Source: Pseudoflavonifractor intestinihominis
GTDB lineage: Bacteria; Bacillota; Clostridia; Oscillospirales; Oscillospiraceae
NCBI RefSeq assembly: GCF_040096055.1
Contig: NZ_JBBMFK010000021.1
Coordinates: 4,031 to 68,030, forward strand
Direction: 5' to 3'
DNA length: 64,000 nt
Position 1 is the stretch's first letter; each line of letters opens with the position of its first letter. The position numbers and the translations under genes are program-made. The notes under the pieces are model-generated. The model was given only the letters and a program-made list of their open reading frames with translations, searched no databases and was not told the DNA's origin. Shown here piece by piece: positions 16,301-24,608 of the stretch.

Positions 16301-19300
16301 GCGGCGAGCTGAACGTGGACGAGGGCGGCCAGCTGACGGTCACCGTCCGCTTCAAGGCGGGCAACACCAACAACTACGAGACCCTGTTCAACACCGACAC
16401 CGGCATCGATGTGGACAACACCCCCGAGCTGGACCACGTGGACCTGATCATGGGCCATGTCACCGGCAAGGTGGACGACTCCCAGTACGGCAGCACCGAC
16501 AACACCGACGCCAAGATCGTCAAGACCTTCACCAAGGAGGAGCTGGCCCAGGCCCTGGGCGAGGACGGGTACTACACCCTCACCTTCCCCATGGAGGCGG
16601 ACAGCGACCTGTACTTCCGCCTGCGGGGCACCACTGTGTCTGAGGTGGACGGGAACGGCGACCCCCTGTCCGACGCGGACTACTCCGGCATCAGCGACAA
16701 CCACACCCGCTTCGACACCATCAACGACTCCAACTACGCCAGCCTCTGCTTCTATGCCAACCCCATCTGGGTGAACGTGGAGCAGGCCCCCGAGGCGCAG
16801 ACCCAGGGCATGGAGAACGGCTCCGCCAGCCTGGATCTGACCAAGATCGCCGGTTACACCTCCGGTCAGTTCGACGTGGACGGCGGCGTCATGGAGATCG
16901 TGGCCTACAACAGCGTCAACGGGTACGCCTACGCCGTCAACGGCAAGAGCGGCCTGCTGGCCGTCATCCCCATGGGCGAGCTGGAGGACACCGGCGTGGT
17001 GACCGCCCTGACCGGTACCAGCTTTGACGTGAAGTCCGCCGTGGAGGCGGCGGACAGCGCCTTTGCCTACGGCGACATGACCTCCGTGGCCGTCTCTCCC
17101 GACGGCACCACCCTGGCGGTGGCTCTCCAGGCGGCGGGCTACGCCGATGCTGGCCGTGTGGCCCTGTTTACCTGCAACGCCGACGGCTCCCTGACTCTGA
17201 GCAAGGTGATCGCCGTGGGCGTGCAGCCCGACATGGTCACCTTTGCCGACAACAACACCTTACTCACCGCCGACGAAGGCGAGCCCCGGGAGGGCTACGG
17301 TGACGGCGCTACCGACCCCAAGGGCTCGGTCACCGTGGTGGACGTGACCGCGGGCACCGCCGACGTGGTGGACTTCACCGCCTTTGACGAGCAGCGGGAG
17401 GACCTGATCGCAGCCGGCATCGTCCTGAAGAAGGACACCGCCCCCTCCGTGGACCTGGAGCCCGAGTACATCGCCGTGTCCGGCGGCAAGGCCTATGTGA
17501 CCCTCCAGGAGGCCAACGCCATCGCCGTGCTGGACATCGCGTCCAGAACCTTTACCGGCATCTACTCCGCCGGCTTTGAGGACTACAGCACCACCCCCGT
17601 GGACATCGACAAAAAGGACGAGGCCTACAGCCCCAAGACCTATGAGAGCCTGATGGGCATCCGCATGCCCGACGGCATCGCCGCCTTTGAGAAGGACGGC
17701 AAGACCTACCTGCTCACCGCCAACGAGGGCGACAGCCGGGAGTGGGGCGACTATCTGAACGAGGACGAGGTGAACTTCGGCAAGGCGGGCAAGACCTCCC
17801 CCAGCGGCAAGATCACCGCGGAGAACTCCGGCCTCACCGGCAAGGTGGTGTTCTTCCTGGCCGAGGACTATGACGGCCTGAATGCCGAGAAGGACTACCT
17901 CTTCGGCGGCCGCTCCTTCACGCTCTATCAGGTCACCGATACCGGCATCGAGGAGATCTTCACCAGCGGCGACGACTTTGAGGCCCTCACCGCCAAGTAC
18001 CTCCCCGACTACTTCAACTGCTCCAACGACAACGCCACCCTGGACGACCGCTCCGGCAAGAAGGGACCGGAGGCCGAGAGCGTCGCCGTGGGCACGGTGG
18101 ACGGCAGGACCTATGCCTTCATCGCTCTGGAGCGCACCGGCGGCGTGATGGTCTACGACGTGACCGACCCCGCCCACGTATCTTATGTCAACTATATCAA
18201 CTCCCGCGACTTTGCCTCCGTGGTCCCCGGCTCTGAGGAGTACGACGGCGGCGAGCTGGACAAGTGGGTGACCGGCGGCGACGTGGCCCCCGAGGGCTTC
18301 GCTTTTGTGCCCGCTGCGGTCAGCCCCACCGGCGAGGCCCTGCTGCTGACCGCCTGCGAGGTGTCCGGCACCGTGGCGGTCTATGAGCTGGAGCCGGAGG
18401 AGACCCAGGCGCCCGTCACCGGCGGCGGCACAGCCTCCGGCAGCAAGACCCAGACCACCACCAACCCCGACGGCTCCGTCACCACCACGGTCACCAGACC
18501 GGACGGCTCCAAGACGGAGACCACCAAGGCCCCCAACGGCGCCACTTCGGTGGTGAACACCAGTAAGGACGGCCAGGTGGAGGCCCAGGTCACCCTGACC
18601 GAGAAGGCCGTGGCCGCCGTGGAACAGGGCCAGGCCGTGGCCCTGCCCATGCCCGCCGTGACGGCGTCTGACGACCGGGCCAGCGCCCCCACAATCACCG
18701 TGGACCTGCCCGGCAACTCCGCCAGAGTGGAGATCCCCGTGGAGAACGTGACCCCGGGCACTGTGGCCGTGCTGGTGAAGGCGGACGGCACCGAGTCCGT
18801 CATCCCCACCAGCATCACCACGGAAAACGGCGTGGCCGTCACCCTGTCCGACGGCGGCACGGTCAAGATCGTGGACAACACCAAGACCTTTGCCGATGTG
18901 CCCTCCGGCCACTGGAGCGAGGCGGCCATCGCCTTCGCCGCCAGCCGTGAGCTGTTCAACGGCACCGGCGAGAACACCTTTGACCCCGCCGGCCAGATGA
19001 CCCGGGCCATGATCCTCACCGTCCTGGCCCGCTATGCCGGTCAGGATACCACCGGCGGCAGCACCTGGTATGAGCAGGGCGTCCGGTGGGCGGTGGACAA
19101 CGGCGTGTCCGACGGCGCCAGCCTGGACAGCGCGGTCTCCCGGGAGCAGCTGGTCACCATGCTGTGGCGCTACGCCGGCAGCCCGGCGGCCCAGGGCGGT
19201 CTGAGCGCCTATCCCGACAGCGCGTCGGTCAGCAATTGGGCCGCTCAGGCCATGGCCTGGGCGGTGGAGACCGGCCTGATCACCGGTACCGGCGCCGGGG

Positions 19301-19380
19301 AGCTCAATCCCCAGGGCACCGCCACCCGGGCGGAAGTGGCCGCCATCCTGGTCCGATTTGTGGAAAAGACCGGCGTCTGA
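13330..19380 (+). CDS. Giant S-layer-anchored multidomain phosphoesterase-like protein
   Basis: 2,016 residues; ATG at 13330 behind AAGGAGA (an upstream in-frame ATG lacks a site). Order: signal peptide (about 1-31, ending PASAAD); LamG/concanavalin-like region (about 40-290); calcineurin-like metallophosphatase (about 310-560) with GDVVDD, GNHDG, TTHD and GGHSHG; PHP-type region (about 628-930) with YHTHT, ADH, NHPSRH and NSDFH; beta-sandwich linker; choice-of-anchor-I/phytase-like propeller (about 1165-1690; LTADEGEPREG, LTANEGDSREW); Thr-rich linker; three SLH repeats (about 1853-2016). The metal ligands of both phosphoesterase domains look complete. SLH repeats bind pyruvylated wall polymer, so it is displayed on the cell surface. 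Likely job: extracellular phosphate release or nucleotide breakdown, by inference. Monocistronic. Confidence 0.9.
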   Translation: MNLCAKRIGSLALAVLLAVQTLGTVPASAADTAEETETPKVVADWKFDQAHTTGSIADGSLIVEDQSGNDNDLRMETYGQGNWEDYLSFSDDSMTGQGGSMVFDGDNSAKTGADFITVDGAAINSEEFTDGYTMEFLYYFPEDWTAADQWMSLIGRQGAGGGNPEGEQGTMYASISNCKEIQFITGNADGDHYMSSAAWSVSMDEGGVWYHIAIVSDGHEIATYVNGCEAFRDYVSDEMVGMYADPADGRFRVGSSWWDGLDKFLQGSLQEIRISGQPLDKDQWLVPNPEDYVENFGSNDTYTLRNEDNYNIVLIPDTQNTVEYCPDVMDTAIDQLIDTADELNVAGVIHLGDVVDDNNDDAQYVSARDAFYRLPDTGIKFLVQMGNHDGWSSGIHNYYNSFSGKSTAWTRRTGWYLTQSPNGDGNSSYMFLRAGSYNYLVISLSCTGSGSGANNNTGWNSADEAWLRSVLEEYPDCPTIVTTHDLQNCSDTQPSAIKLSAQGSKLWDIVKDYDQVFMLVGGHSHGSGVEELTNTNGNKVISILTDLQFAYNGGNGWFRYLEFDESADKIYYSVYSPYAASLDESEKSFFDVNFLTGPGNEGEIDLDFETRFPGMAREEQETQTEGQWMTGEYHTHTGQSKDATSAFMSLTNVLAAAFRNQDVLQDEANSAARFDNIQNGDAFDFLGLADHLRQSYNGVDGQGNGQYNTAFYVALQTQIREIEKLQVKGEYTDKLINTGFEWDMPGLDHASVGILDEDGNASISGIHAFEWLYASQGSGDDPTSLFNLDEKSDDMDEQAVYGDRQNDGQAETAYDAVAWLEENYPGSYALPNHPSRHNGGSGEVTIENLRRLNDAAPSVVFGFEGMPGNQMSGSGRCELPAGAIRNGADEMIAVTGGVWDALLSEGRRFYNFANSDFHFKVSADENYSSGYWASEYSANQVWVEPGDDGQFTFSDVVEGMRSGNAYSVYGNLISDLSFTVSAADGSTATMGGELNVDEGGQLTVTVRFKAGNTNNYETLFNTDTGIDVDNTPELDHVDLIMGHVTGKVDDSQYGSTDNTDAKIVKTFTKEELAQALGEDGYYTLTFPMEADSDLYFRLRGTTVSEVDGNGDPLSDADYSGISDNHTRFDTINDSNYASLCFYANPIWVNVEQAPEAQTQGMENGSASLDLTKIAGYTSGQFDVDGGVMEIVAYNSVNGYAYAVNGKSGLLAVIPMGELEDTGVVTALTGTSFDVKSAVEAADSAFAYGDMTSVAVSPDGTTLAVALQAAGYADAGRVALFTCNADGSLTLSKVIAVGVQPDMVTFADNNTLLTADEGEPREGYGDGATDPKGSVTVVDVTAGTADVVDFTAFDEQREDLIAAGIVLKKDTAPSVDLEPEYIAVSGGKAYVTLQEANAIAVLDIASRTFTGIYSAGFEDYSTTPVDIDKKDEAYSPKTYESLMGIRMPDGIAAFEKDGKTYLLTANEGDSREWGDYLNEDEVNFGKAGKTSPSGKITAENSGLTGKVVFFLAEDYDGLNAEKDYLFGGRSFTLYQVTDTGIEEIFTSGDDFEALTAKYLPDYFNCSNDNATLDDRSGKKGPEAESVAVGTVDGRTYAFIALERTGGVMVYDVTDPAHVSYVNYINSRDFASVVPGSEEYDGGELDKWVTGGDVAPEGFAFVPAAVSPTGEALLLTACEVSGTVAVYELEPEETQAPVTGGGTASGSKTQTTTNPDGSVTTTVTRPDGSKTETTKAPNGATSVVNTSKDGQVEAQVTLTEKAVAAVEQGQAVALPMPAVTASDDRASAPTITVDLPGNSARVEIPVENVTPGTVAVLVKADGTESVIPTSITTENGVAVTLSDGGTVKIVDNTKTFADVPSGHWSEAAIAFAASRELFNGTGENTFDPAGQMTRAMILTVLARYAGQDTTGGSTWYEQGVRWAVDNGVSDGASLDSAVSREQLVTMLWRYAGSPAAQGGLSAYPDSASVSNWAAQAMAWAVETGLITGTGAGELNPQGTATRAEVAAILVRFVEKTGV

Positions 19381-19401
19381 ATCCTGCCTTCGCAATGAGA
19401 T

Positions 19402-19441
19402 GGGAGCGGCCCCTCTGTACAGAGGGGCCGCTCCCGCTTTT
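19402..19441 (+). terminator. Terminator after the S-layer gene
   Basis: A perfect 16-base stem, GGGAGCGGCCCCTCTG with its complement, loop TA, then CGCTTTT. Confidence 0.85.
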
Positions 19442-19453
19442 ACAGCGCCGTGG

Positions 19454-19666
19454 TCAGAGCCGCTGGAGCTCCTGCAGGGTGTCCTGGATCACATGCTTGG
19501 GGATGTACGCACTTGCAAACGAGATGAGCTGCTCCAGGGTGACAGTCCTGGAGGCCCCCAGCAGGGGGTGCTTCATCACCATGGGAAAGCGGCGCTGGAA
19601 CACCGCACGGGACCTGGGATTGTCCAGCAGCTCCCCCACGGTGATCTTATTGTGCTTCAAATCCAA
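19454..19666 (-). CDS. Small conserved hypothetical helical protein
   Basis: 70 residues from a TTG start preceded by GGAGGTGA at a 6-base distance, which decides the start. The pattern ITVGELLDNPRSRAVFQRRFP, then TVTLEQLISFASAYIPKHVIQDTLQEL resembles small helical domains found alone or at the C-terminus of larger Clostridial proteins; no function is known to me. It sits alone, convergent with the S-layer gene. Confidence 0.6.
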   Translation of the reverse strand: MDLKHNKITVGELLDNPRSRAVFQRRFPMVMKHPLLGASRTVTLEQLISFASAYIPKHVIQDTLQELQRL

Positions 19667-19732
19667 ACCGGTTCACCTCCACCCCCATTGTATGCGCAGG
19701 AGCGGGGCGGGAAACATGGAAAGAGAATCCCC

Positions 19733-19761
19733 TTGCGCGCCGGTGGTTTGTCACATATAAT
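19733..19761 (+). promoter_or_regulatory. Promoter of the gamma-carbonic anhydrase operon
   Basis: TTGCGC (19733-19738), 17-base spacer, TATAAT (19756-19761). Confidence 0.8.
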
Positions 19762-19799
19762 AGTTCTATTTCCATATCACAGTTTCAGGAGATGATGGC

Positions 19800-20324
19800 A
19801 TGATTGTCCCATGGGAGGGAAAAGAGCCCCGGCTGGACGGGTCGGTGCGCATGGCGGCCACCGCCTCCGTGGTGGGGGACGTGACCGCTGGGACAGGGGT
19901 CAGCCTGTGGTACGGCGCGGTGGTGCGGGGGGACGTGAGCCCCATCCGCATCGGCCGGGACACCAACATCCAGGACAACGCGGTCATCCACGGGGACCCC
20001 GGCGTGCCCACAGAGCTGGGAGATCAGGTGTCCGTGGGCCACAGCGCCGTGCTCCACAGCTGCCGGGTGGAGGACGGCTGTGTCATCGGCATGGGGGCCG
20101 TGGTGCTCCGGGACTGCGTCATTGGGGCGGAGTCCATGGTGGCGGCCGGGGCCGTGGTGGCCGGCGGAGCGGTCATCCCGCCGGGCAGCCTGGTGGTGGG
20201 CGTCCCCGGCCGGGTGAAGCGGGCCCTGACCACGGAGGAGCGGCACAAGCTGAGAGAAAACGCGGCGGAGTACCTCCGCCTGGCGGAGCAGCTGCCCCTG
20301 GCAGAGAGGCGGGAAGAGAAATGA
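19800..20324 (+). CDS. Gamma-class carbonic anhydrase family protein
   Basis: 174 residues forming a left-handed beta-helix of hexapeptide repeats, with a C-terminal helix. The family's metal ligands are present: HGDPG near residue 63, then VGHSAVLHSC with two histidines near 80 and 85. WYGAVVRGD and GMGAVVLRD are typical of the YrdA/PaaY/CaiE subgroup. Members bind zinc or iron as trimers; some hydrate CO2, others have unknown acyl-CoA-related roles, so the exact activity is open. The next gene's ATG overlaps this stop (ATGA), so they are translationally coupled. Confidence 0.9.
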   Translation: MIVPWEGKEPRLDGSVRMAATASVVGDVTAGTGVSLWYGAVVRGDVSPIRIGRDTNIQDNAVIHGDPGVPTELGDQVSVGHSAVLHSCRVEDGCVIGMGAVVLRDCVIGAESMVAAGAVVAGGAVIPPGSLVVGVPGRVKRALTTEERHKLRENAAEYLRLAEQLPLAERREEK

Positions 20325-21166
20325 GAAGAAAGAACGCCGACCAGCCTGGAAAGTACCGCAAGACATTGCGGGAACAGGTCCGGGAGAACAAGGGCCTGGC
20401 GGTGGTGTACGTGGTGCTGCGGGCCCTGGTCATCCTGACCATGGTGGCCCAGTTCTTCAACGGAAACTTTGAAAATGTGTTCCTGTGCCTGCTCACCCTG
20501 CTGCTCTTCACCATCCCCAGCTTTATCGAGCGGACCGTCAAGATCGACGTGCCCGACACCCTGGAGATCATCATTCTCCTCTTCATCTTTGCCGCCGAGA
20601 TTCTGGGCGAGATCCGGGCCTATTATATCCAATACCCCGGCTGGGACACCATGCTCCACACCCTCAACGGCTTTCTCTGCGCGGCCATCGGCTTCTCCCT
20701 GGTGGATATCGTCAACCGCAGCGACCGCTTTACATTCTCCCTGTCCCCGGTGTACCTGGCGGTGGTGGCTTTCTGCTTCTCCATGACCGTGGGGGTGCTG
20801 TGGGAGTTCTTTGAGTGGACCATGGACAGCGTTTTCCTGCTGGATATGCAGAAGGACACAGTGGTCCACACCATCAGCAGCGTCATGCTGGACCCCGCCG
20901 GCGGCAACCACCCCCAGCAGATCAGAGATATCACCGACGTGATCGTGGTCACGGCGGACGGCACCCAGCACGCCCTGGGTCTGGGCGGCTACCTGGACAT
21001 CGGCATCAACGACACCATGAAGGATCTGTTCGTCAACTTCATCGGCGCACTGGTGTTCTCCGTCATTGGATTTTTCTATGTGAAAAACCGGGGCAAGGGC
21101 CGTTTTGCCCGGCGGTTCATCCCCCGGCTCATCACGGACAGCGAAGAGAAAGAGGCGGAAAAATAA
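20321..21166 (+). CDS. Multi-pass membrane protein (DUF2238/YjdF-like)
   Basis: 281 residues from an ATG overlapping the upstream stop by four bases and preceded by GGGAAGAG. About six hydrophobic helices. YPGWDTMLHTLNGFL and GVLWEFFEW are similar to the conserved blocks of YjdF/DUF2238 membrane proteins. A loop (about 180-225) holds TISSVMLDPAGGNHP, then a DITDVIVVTADG strand. The last 25 residues are basic and cytoplasmic. Function unknown; coupling to the carbonic-anhydrase-like gene is the only clue. Confidence 0.75.
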   Translation: MRRKNADQPGKYRKTLREQVRENKGLAVVYVVLRALVILTMVAQFFNGNFENVFLCLLTLLLFTIPSFIERTVKIDVPDTLEIIILLFIFAAEILGEIRAYYIQYPGWDTMLHTLNGFLCAAIGFSLVDIVNRSDRFTFSLSPVYLAVVAFCFSMTVGVLWEFFEWTMDSVFLLDMQKDTVVHTISSVMLDPAGGNHPQQIRDITDVIVVTADGTQHALGLGGYLDIGINDTMKDLFVNFIGALVFSVIGFFYVKNRGKGRFARRFIPRLITDSEEKEAEK

Positions 21167-21251
21167 TACGTATACCTTCGGCGCGAGGGGGAATACTGGA
21201 GATGGCCGGGTCCTCCGGCCGTTCATTCTCTCTCTCAAGGAGGATTACGCT

Positions 21252-21434
21252 ATGAATTCCAATCCCAGTATCAAATGCTCCGTGTCCAGCTGCGCCTACC
21301 ACAACAGCCAGCAGTGCGCCTGCACCCTGAACGAGATCAAGGTGGGCTGCACCACCTCCAACGTGGCCGACTGCACCGCCACCGAGTGCGCGTCCTTCAA
21401 GCTGGGCGACCACGGCACCTGCTGCAAGCACTGA
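21252..21434 (+). CDS. DUF1540 cysteine-rich small protein
   Basis: 60 residues behind AAGGAGGATT. IKCSVSSCAYH, then CTLNEIKVGC, then CASF and a CC near the end match DUF1540, a small presumed metal-binding domain common in Clostridia, often linked to spores or stress. Nine cysteines in 60 residues suggest zinc binding. The open frame extends upstream to 21105 but has no ribosome-binding site there. Confidence 0.88.
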   Translation: MNSNPSIKCSVSSCAYHNSQQCACTLNEIKVGCTTSNVADCTATECASFKLGDHGTCCKH

Positions 21435-21446
21435 GTCCGTAAAAAG

Positions 21447-21481
21447 AATTCCCGGCGGCCATCAGGCCGCCGGGAATTTTT
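21447..21481. terminator. Bidirectional terminator, DUF1540 gene and rnf operon
   Basis: AATTCCCGGCGGCC and its complement form a 14-base stem with loop ATCA and T5-6 on the plus side; the A5 run on the left gives Ts for the minus strand. It marks the end of the rnf operon 15 bases after the rnfA stop, so no rnfB follows. Confidence 0.9.
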
Positions 21482-21495
21482 ATGGGTGAAAACAG

Positions 21496-22077
21496 TTACC
21501 ACAGCTGAAAGCCGGTAAAGCCCAGCAGAGTGAGAACCACCAGACCGGCTGCCGCCAGAGCGATGGGGAAGCCGGAGAAGGCCCTGGGCACCCTGGCGTA
21601 GGAGATGCGCTCCAGCACGGAGACGAACACCAGCCCGGCCACAGTGAAGCCGATGCCGGCCACCAGGCCGCTGCGGAGGGCCAGGGCCAGCCCGGTCTCC
21701 GAGCGGGAGGCCAGCAGGGCACCGCCCAGCACAGCCCAGTTGACCGCCGCCAGGGGCAGACTCTGCCGCAGGCGCTCCGCCTTCCCGGGCAGAAGGCGGG
21801 TCATCACCCGGTTGGCCAGCCACGCCAGCCCGGCGGCCAGCAGCAGGAAGGCCGCAGCCTCCAGGTACTCCGCCCCCAGAGGGGAGAGCAGGAGGGCGTA
21901 CACGGCCCAGCAGAGGACCAAGGAGACGCTCAGGCCCACCGTGACGGTCAGGCCCATGACCAGGGCGGAGCGGTACCCGCCGTCCAGAGGGGCGGGCAGG
22001 CCCATCCGGCGGGCCACGCCGAACTGCTCGGCTGCCAGGGCGGCCAGGGCCAGGGCAAAGAACTGTATGACGCTCAC
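21496..22077 (-). CDS. rnfA: RnfA-like membrane subunit lacking the cluster cysteines
   Basis: 193 residues with six membrane helices; it aligns without gaps to E. coli RsxA from MSVIQFFALAL to the C-terminal LLGFTGFQLW. In normal RnfA the motifs GLCPF and TNCAVLG supply two cysteines for a [2Fe-2S] cluster shared with RnfE. Here they read GLPAP and VNWAVLG, so both cysteines are gone (Pro and Trp). The ATG overlaps the rnfE stop by four bases. It is the last gene of the operon; rnfB, which normally follows, is absent. Confidence 0.88.
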   Translation of the reverse strand: MSVIQFFALALAALAAEQFGVARRMGLPAPLDGGYRSALVMGLTVTVGLSVSLVLCWAVYALLLSPLGAEYLEAAAFLLLAAGLAWLANRVMTRLLPGKAERLRQSLPLAAVNWAVLGGALLASRSETGLALALRSGLVAGIGFTVAGLVFVSVLERISYARVPRAFSGFPIALAAAGLVVLTLLGFTGFQLW

Positions 22078-22796
22078 GGTTTTTCCCTCCTCTCGAGCCG
22101 GGCGGCAGCCCAGCGGACCAGGGCGGCCAGGCAGGAAAGCAGCAGGAAGCCGCCGCAGGGGGCGGCCGCCAGCAGGATGGGAGGCAGATCACCCGGCAGG
22201 GCGATGCCCCAAAGGGTGCCCTGGCCCAGCGCCTCCCGCAGGGCGCTGAGGACAGCCAGAGCGAGGGTAAAGCCGATGCCGGACGCCAGCCCGTCCACAG
22301 CGGCATAGCCGGGGGTGAAGCGGCGGGAGAAGGCGCCGCGCCGGGCCAGCAGGGCGGCGTTGACAGCGGCGGGCAGGAGGAACAGCTCCGGGCCGCCCGT
22401 CAGGGAGGGGAAGCAGGCCCGCAGCACCAGGTCGGCGGCGGTGAGGATGGCTGCCGCCGCGATCAGATAGCAGGGGATGCGCAGGGCGGGGGAGGTGAGG
22501 GGCCGGAGGATGGCGGCGGCCAGATTGGTGCACAGCAGTACGGCGGTCACCGCCAGGCCCATGCCCAGCCCGCCGGAGAGGGTGGCGGAGCAGGGCAGCA
22601 CCGCCGCCACCAGCAGGAGCAGCACCACGGCCGGGCTGCGCAGGGCCAGGCCCCGGCGGAACAGCCGGATCACCCGGCCCGGCTCCATGGAGAAGCTGTC
22701 CCGCAGCCAGCGGAGGGCGGCGGGGCCCAGGGCCCGGAGCCGCTCCGGTGCCTGCTGCCGGAAGGCGGTCCAGCGCTCAGTTTTCTCCTTCTTCAC
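22074..22796 (-). CDS. rnfE: RnfE-like membrane subunit lacking the cluster cysteines
   Basis: 240 residues from a GTG behind GGAAGGAGGT; a longer upstream frame would overlap rnfG needlessly. The N-terminal 45 residues are basic, followed by six helices. GGLGMGLAVTAVLLCTNL, LRIPCYL and GQGTLWG match RnfE/RsxE. The two cluster cysteines of the family (in GLCP and in TNCIVVGRAEAF) are replaced: the first position aligns to alanine and the second reads VNAALLARRGAF. Two other cysteines (in LPCSATL and VLLCTNL) are not at the canonical positions. Partner of RnfA in the membrane core. Confidence 0.87.
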   Translation of the reverse strand: MKKEKTERWTAFRQQAPERLRALGPAALRWLRDSFSMEPGRVIRLFRRGLALRSPAVVLLLLVAAVLPCSATLSGGLGMGLAVTAVLLCTNLAAAILRPLTSPALRIPCYLIAAAAILTAADLVLRACFPSLTGGPELFLLPAAVNAALLARRGAFSRRFTPGYAAVDGLASGIGFTLALAVLSALREALGQGTLWGIALPGDLPPILLAAAPCGGFLLLSCLAALVRWAAARLERREKP

Positions 22797-23367
22797 GGAC
22801 CGCACCTCCTTCCGCGCTGTATGCGGCCACTGCCGCCAGGGCCTGGTTGACCCCCTGGGCCACCGCACGGCTGCTCTCGGTGGCGCCCGAGACCGCCTCC
22901 ACGGCGTTGGAGCCGGTGCCGATGCGTACGGTGCCGGACAGGTCCAGGAAGCGCTCCAGGAAGGCGGGGTCGTCCACGCCGTCCCCCAGGCCGGGGGTCT
23001 CGCTGTGGGAGAGGATGGCCACGCCGGTGACCGAGCCCTGGGCGCTGACGCCCACCATCAGCTCCATGGGGCCGCCGAAGCCGTCGGCGGTCACAGCCAC
23101 GCAGTAGCCCGCCAGGGCCTCGCCCTGCCAGGCGGCGTACATGCCGTCCGCCATGGCCGGGTCACAGGGCAGCTGGGAGAAGGCTGTGGAGTCCGACGGG
23201 GCCACCGATTCCAGCACTGTCTGCCTGGCCTCCTCCGTACCCCGGAAGATGGCGCCGGCGGTGAGGAGCCGCACCAGCAGCACCAGCACCAGGGCGAACA
23301 GGATGGTCCCCGCCAGCACCGGGGCGGGGCTGTGGCGGGACGGAGTGTGAGATTTGGGTTCCTTCAT
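22777..23367 (-). CDS. rnfG: RnfG-like FMN-binding subunit
   Basis: 196 residues behind AAGGAGG. One N-terminal membrane helix (about 17-37, PVLAGTILFALVLVLLV) and an extracytoplasmic FMN-binding domain. VEAVSGATESSRAV near residue 165 is the SGAT site where FMN is attached to threonine; HSETPGLGDGVDDPAFLERF is the other family block. The site is intact, so flavinylation is expected, although no flavin transferase (ApbE) gene lies in this window. Overlaps rnfD by four bases and rnfE by twenty. Confidence 0.9.
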   Translation of the reverse strand: MKEPKSHTPSRHSPAPVLAGTILFALVLVLLVRLLTAGAIFRGTEEARQTVLESVAPSDSTAFSQLPCDPAMADGMYAAWQGEALAGYCVAVTADGFGGPMELMVGVSAQGSVTGVAILSHSETPGLGDGVDDPAFLERFLDLSGTVRIGTGSNAVEAVSGATESSRAVAQGVNQALAAVAAYSAEGGAVREEGEN

Positions 23368-24608
23368 GTCCGGGCCTCCTTTCTCTGCCGCCGGAACCTG
23401 CGGAGGGCCAGGGCGGCCCGGTCGATGGGCCAGGAGAGCAGATTCATCACCAGCACCGCAAAGCCCACTCCCTCGGGGTAAGAGCCGAAGGTGCGCAGGA
23501 ACACGGTGAGGGCCCCGCAGCCCACGCCGTAGACCACCTGGCCCCAGAAGGTGACCGGGGAGGTGGTGAAATCGGTGGCCATAAAGAAGGCGGCCAGCAG
23601 CAGTCCGCCGCCCATGAGGGAGTAGAGGGTCCAGTCCAGGGAGGAGTTGCCGCCCTGGGGGAAGCACCAGGACAGCACCGCCACCGTACCCAGGAAGGAC
23701 AGGGGGATCCGCAGCCTGATGACCCGCCGGGCCAGCAGGTACAGCCCGCCCAGCAGCAGCAGGGCGGCGGACACCTCGCCCAGGGCCCCGGACCGCACGC
23801 CGGTAAACATTTCCAGCAGGGAGGCGGAGGGCAGACTGCCGGCGTGGAGGGCGGCCATGGGGGTGGCGGCGCTCTGGGCGTCAATGGTGAGGCCATGCCA
23901 GCTGCGGACGGCGGGGAAGGCGGTCATGACCGCGGGGAAGGCGAAGAGGAAAGCCCGGCCTGCCAGCGCCGGATTGAGGAAATTCTTGCCCAGGCCGCCG
24001 AAGAGCTGCTTGACCACCACAATGGCGAAGAAGTCCCCGATCAGCACGGCCCAGTAGGGCACGTCGGCGGGCAGGGTGAAGGCCAGCAGCACACCGGTGA
24101 CCACGGCGGACAGGTCGCCTATGGTCTGTTTCCTGCGGGTCACCAGGCGGAACAGGGCCTCAAAGCTCACACATCCGGCCGCAGACACCAGGGTCACCAG
24201 GAAGGCCCTGGGGCCGAAGAAGTAGCACCCGGAAAAGAGCAGGGCGGGCATGAGGGCGATGAGCACGTCCAGCATCAGGGTGCGGGTGGTGTCCCGGGTG
24301 GTGAGATGGGGGGCGGAGGCCAGGGTGAGGGGCGTGCCCACGCTGCCGCCGGGGACCTGCTCCGTCCGTTTTTCCGTTTTTGGGGCCTGGACATGGGCGG
24401 ACTCCGCCTTGACCTGGGCGGGCTGGGCCGGGGTGGCCTCTGGCTGGCGCTGGGGGGCGGGCTGTTCGGCAGGGGCGGCAGCCGGTGCCGCCCCAGTGGG
24501 AGCGGTTTTCTCCGGCTCCCGGGCCTGAAGGGCCTCCTCCTGCTTGGCCTGGGGGGCCTGCTGGGGGCGTTTCTGCCCGCCGGAGCGGTTTTTACGCTTC
24601 TTCTTCAT
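23364..24608 (-). CDS. rnfD: RnfD-like membrane subunit with long charged N-terminus
   Basis: 414 residues; the ATG behind GGAAGGGAGG is chosen, and the frame upstream overlaps rnfC. The first about 95 residues are a disordered Lys/Gln/Ala/Pro-rich extension not found in standard RnfD (about 310-350 residues). The remainder has about ten membrane helices, with GGLGKNFLNPALAGRAFL and ATDFTTSPVT typical of the RnfD/NqrB family. SAATPMAALH corresponds to the (S)GATP site of covalent FMN attachment; the threonine is kept, the glycine is alanine. Quinone-like or electron-carrying role through flavin by family knowledge. Confidence 0.9.
   Translation of the reverse strand: MKKKRKNRSGGQKRPQQAPQAKQEEALQAREPEKTAPTGAAPAAAPAEQPAPQRQPEATPAQPAQVKAESAHVQAPKTEKRTEQVPGGSVGTPLTLASAPHLTTRDTTRTLMLDVLIALMPALLFSGCYFFGPRAFLVTLVSAAGCVSFEALFRLVTRRKQTIGDLSAVVTGVLLAFTLPADVPYWAVLIGDFFAIVVVKQLFGGLGKNFLNPALAGRAFLFAFPAVMTAFPAVRSWHGLTIDAQSAATPMAALHAGSLPSASLLEMFTGVRSGALGEVSAALLLLGGLYLLARRVIRLRIPLSFLGTVAVLSWCFPQGGNSSLDWTLYSLMGGGLLLAAFFMATDFTTSPVTFWGQVVYGVGCGALTVFLRTFGSYPEGVGFAVLVMNLLSWPIDRAALALRRFRRQRKEART

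Noticed and set aside
13297..19395. Two long antisense frames (1,135 and 711 codons) opposite the S-layer gene
   Set aside because: Both are the same type of codon-bias shadow: Val/Gly/His-rich, no ribosome-binding site, while the sense strand carries continuous recognised domains.
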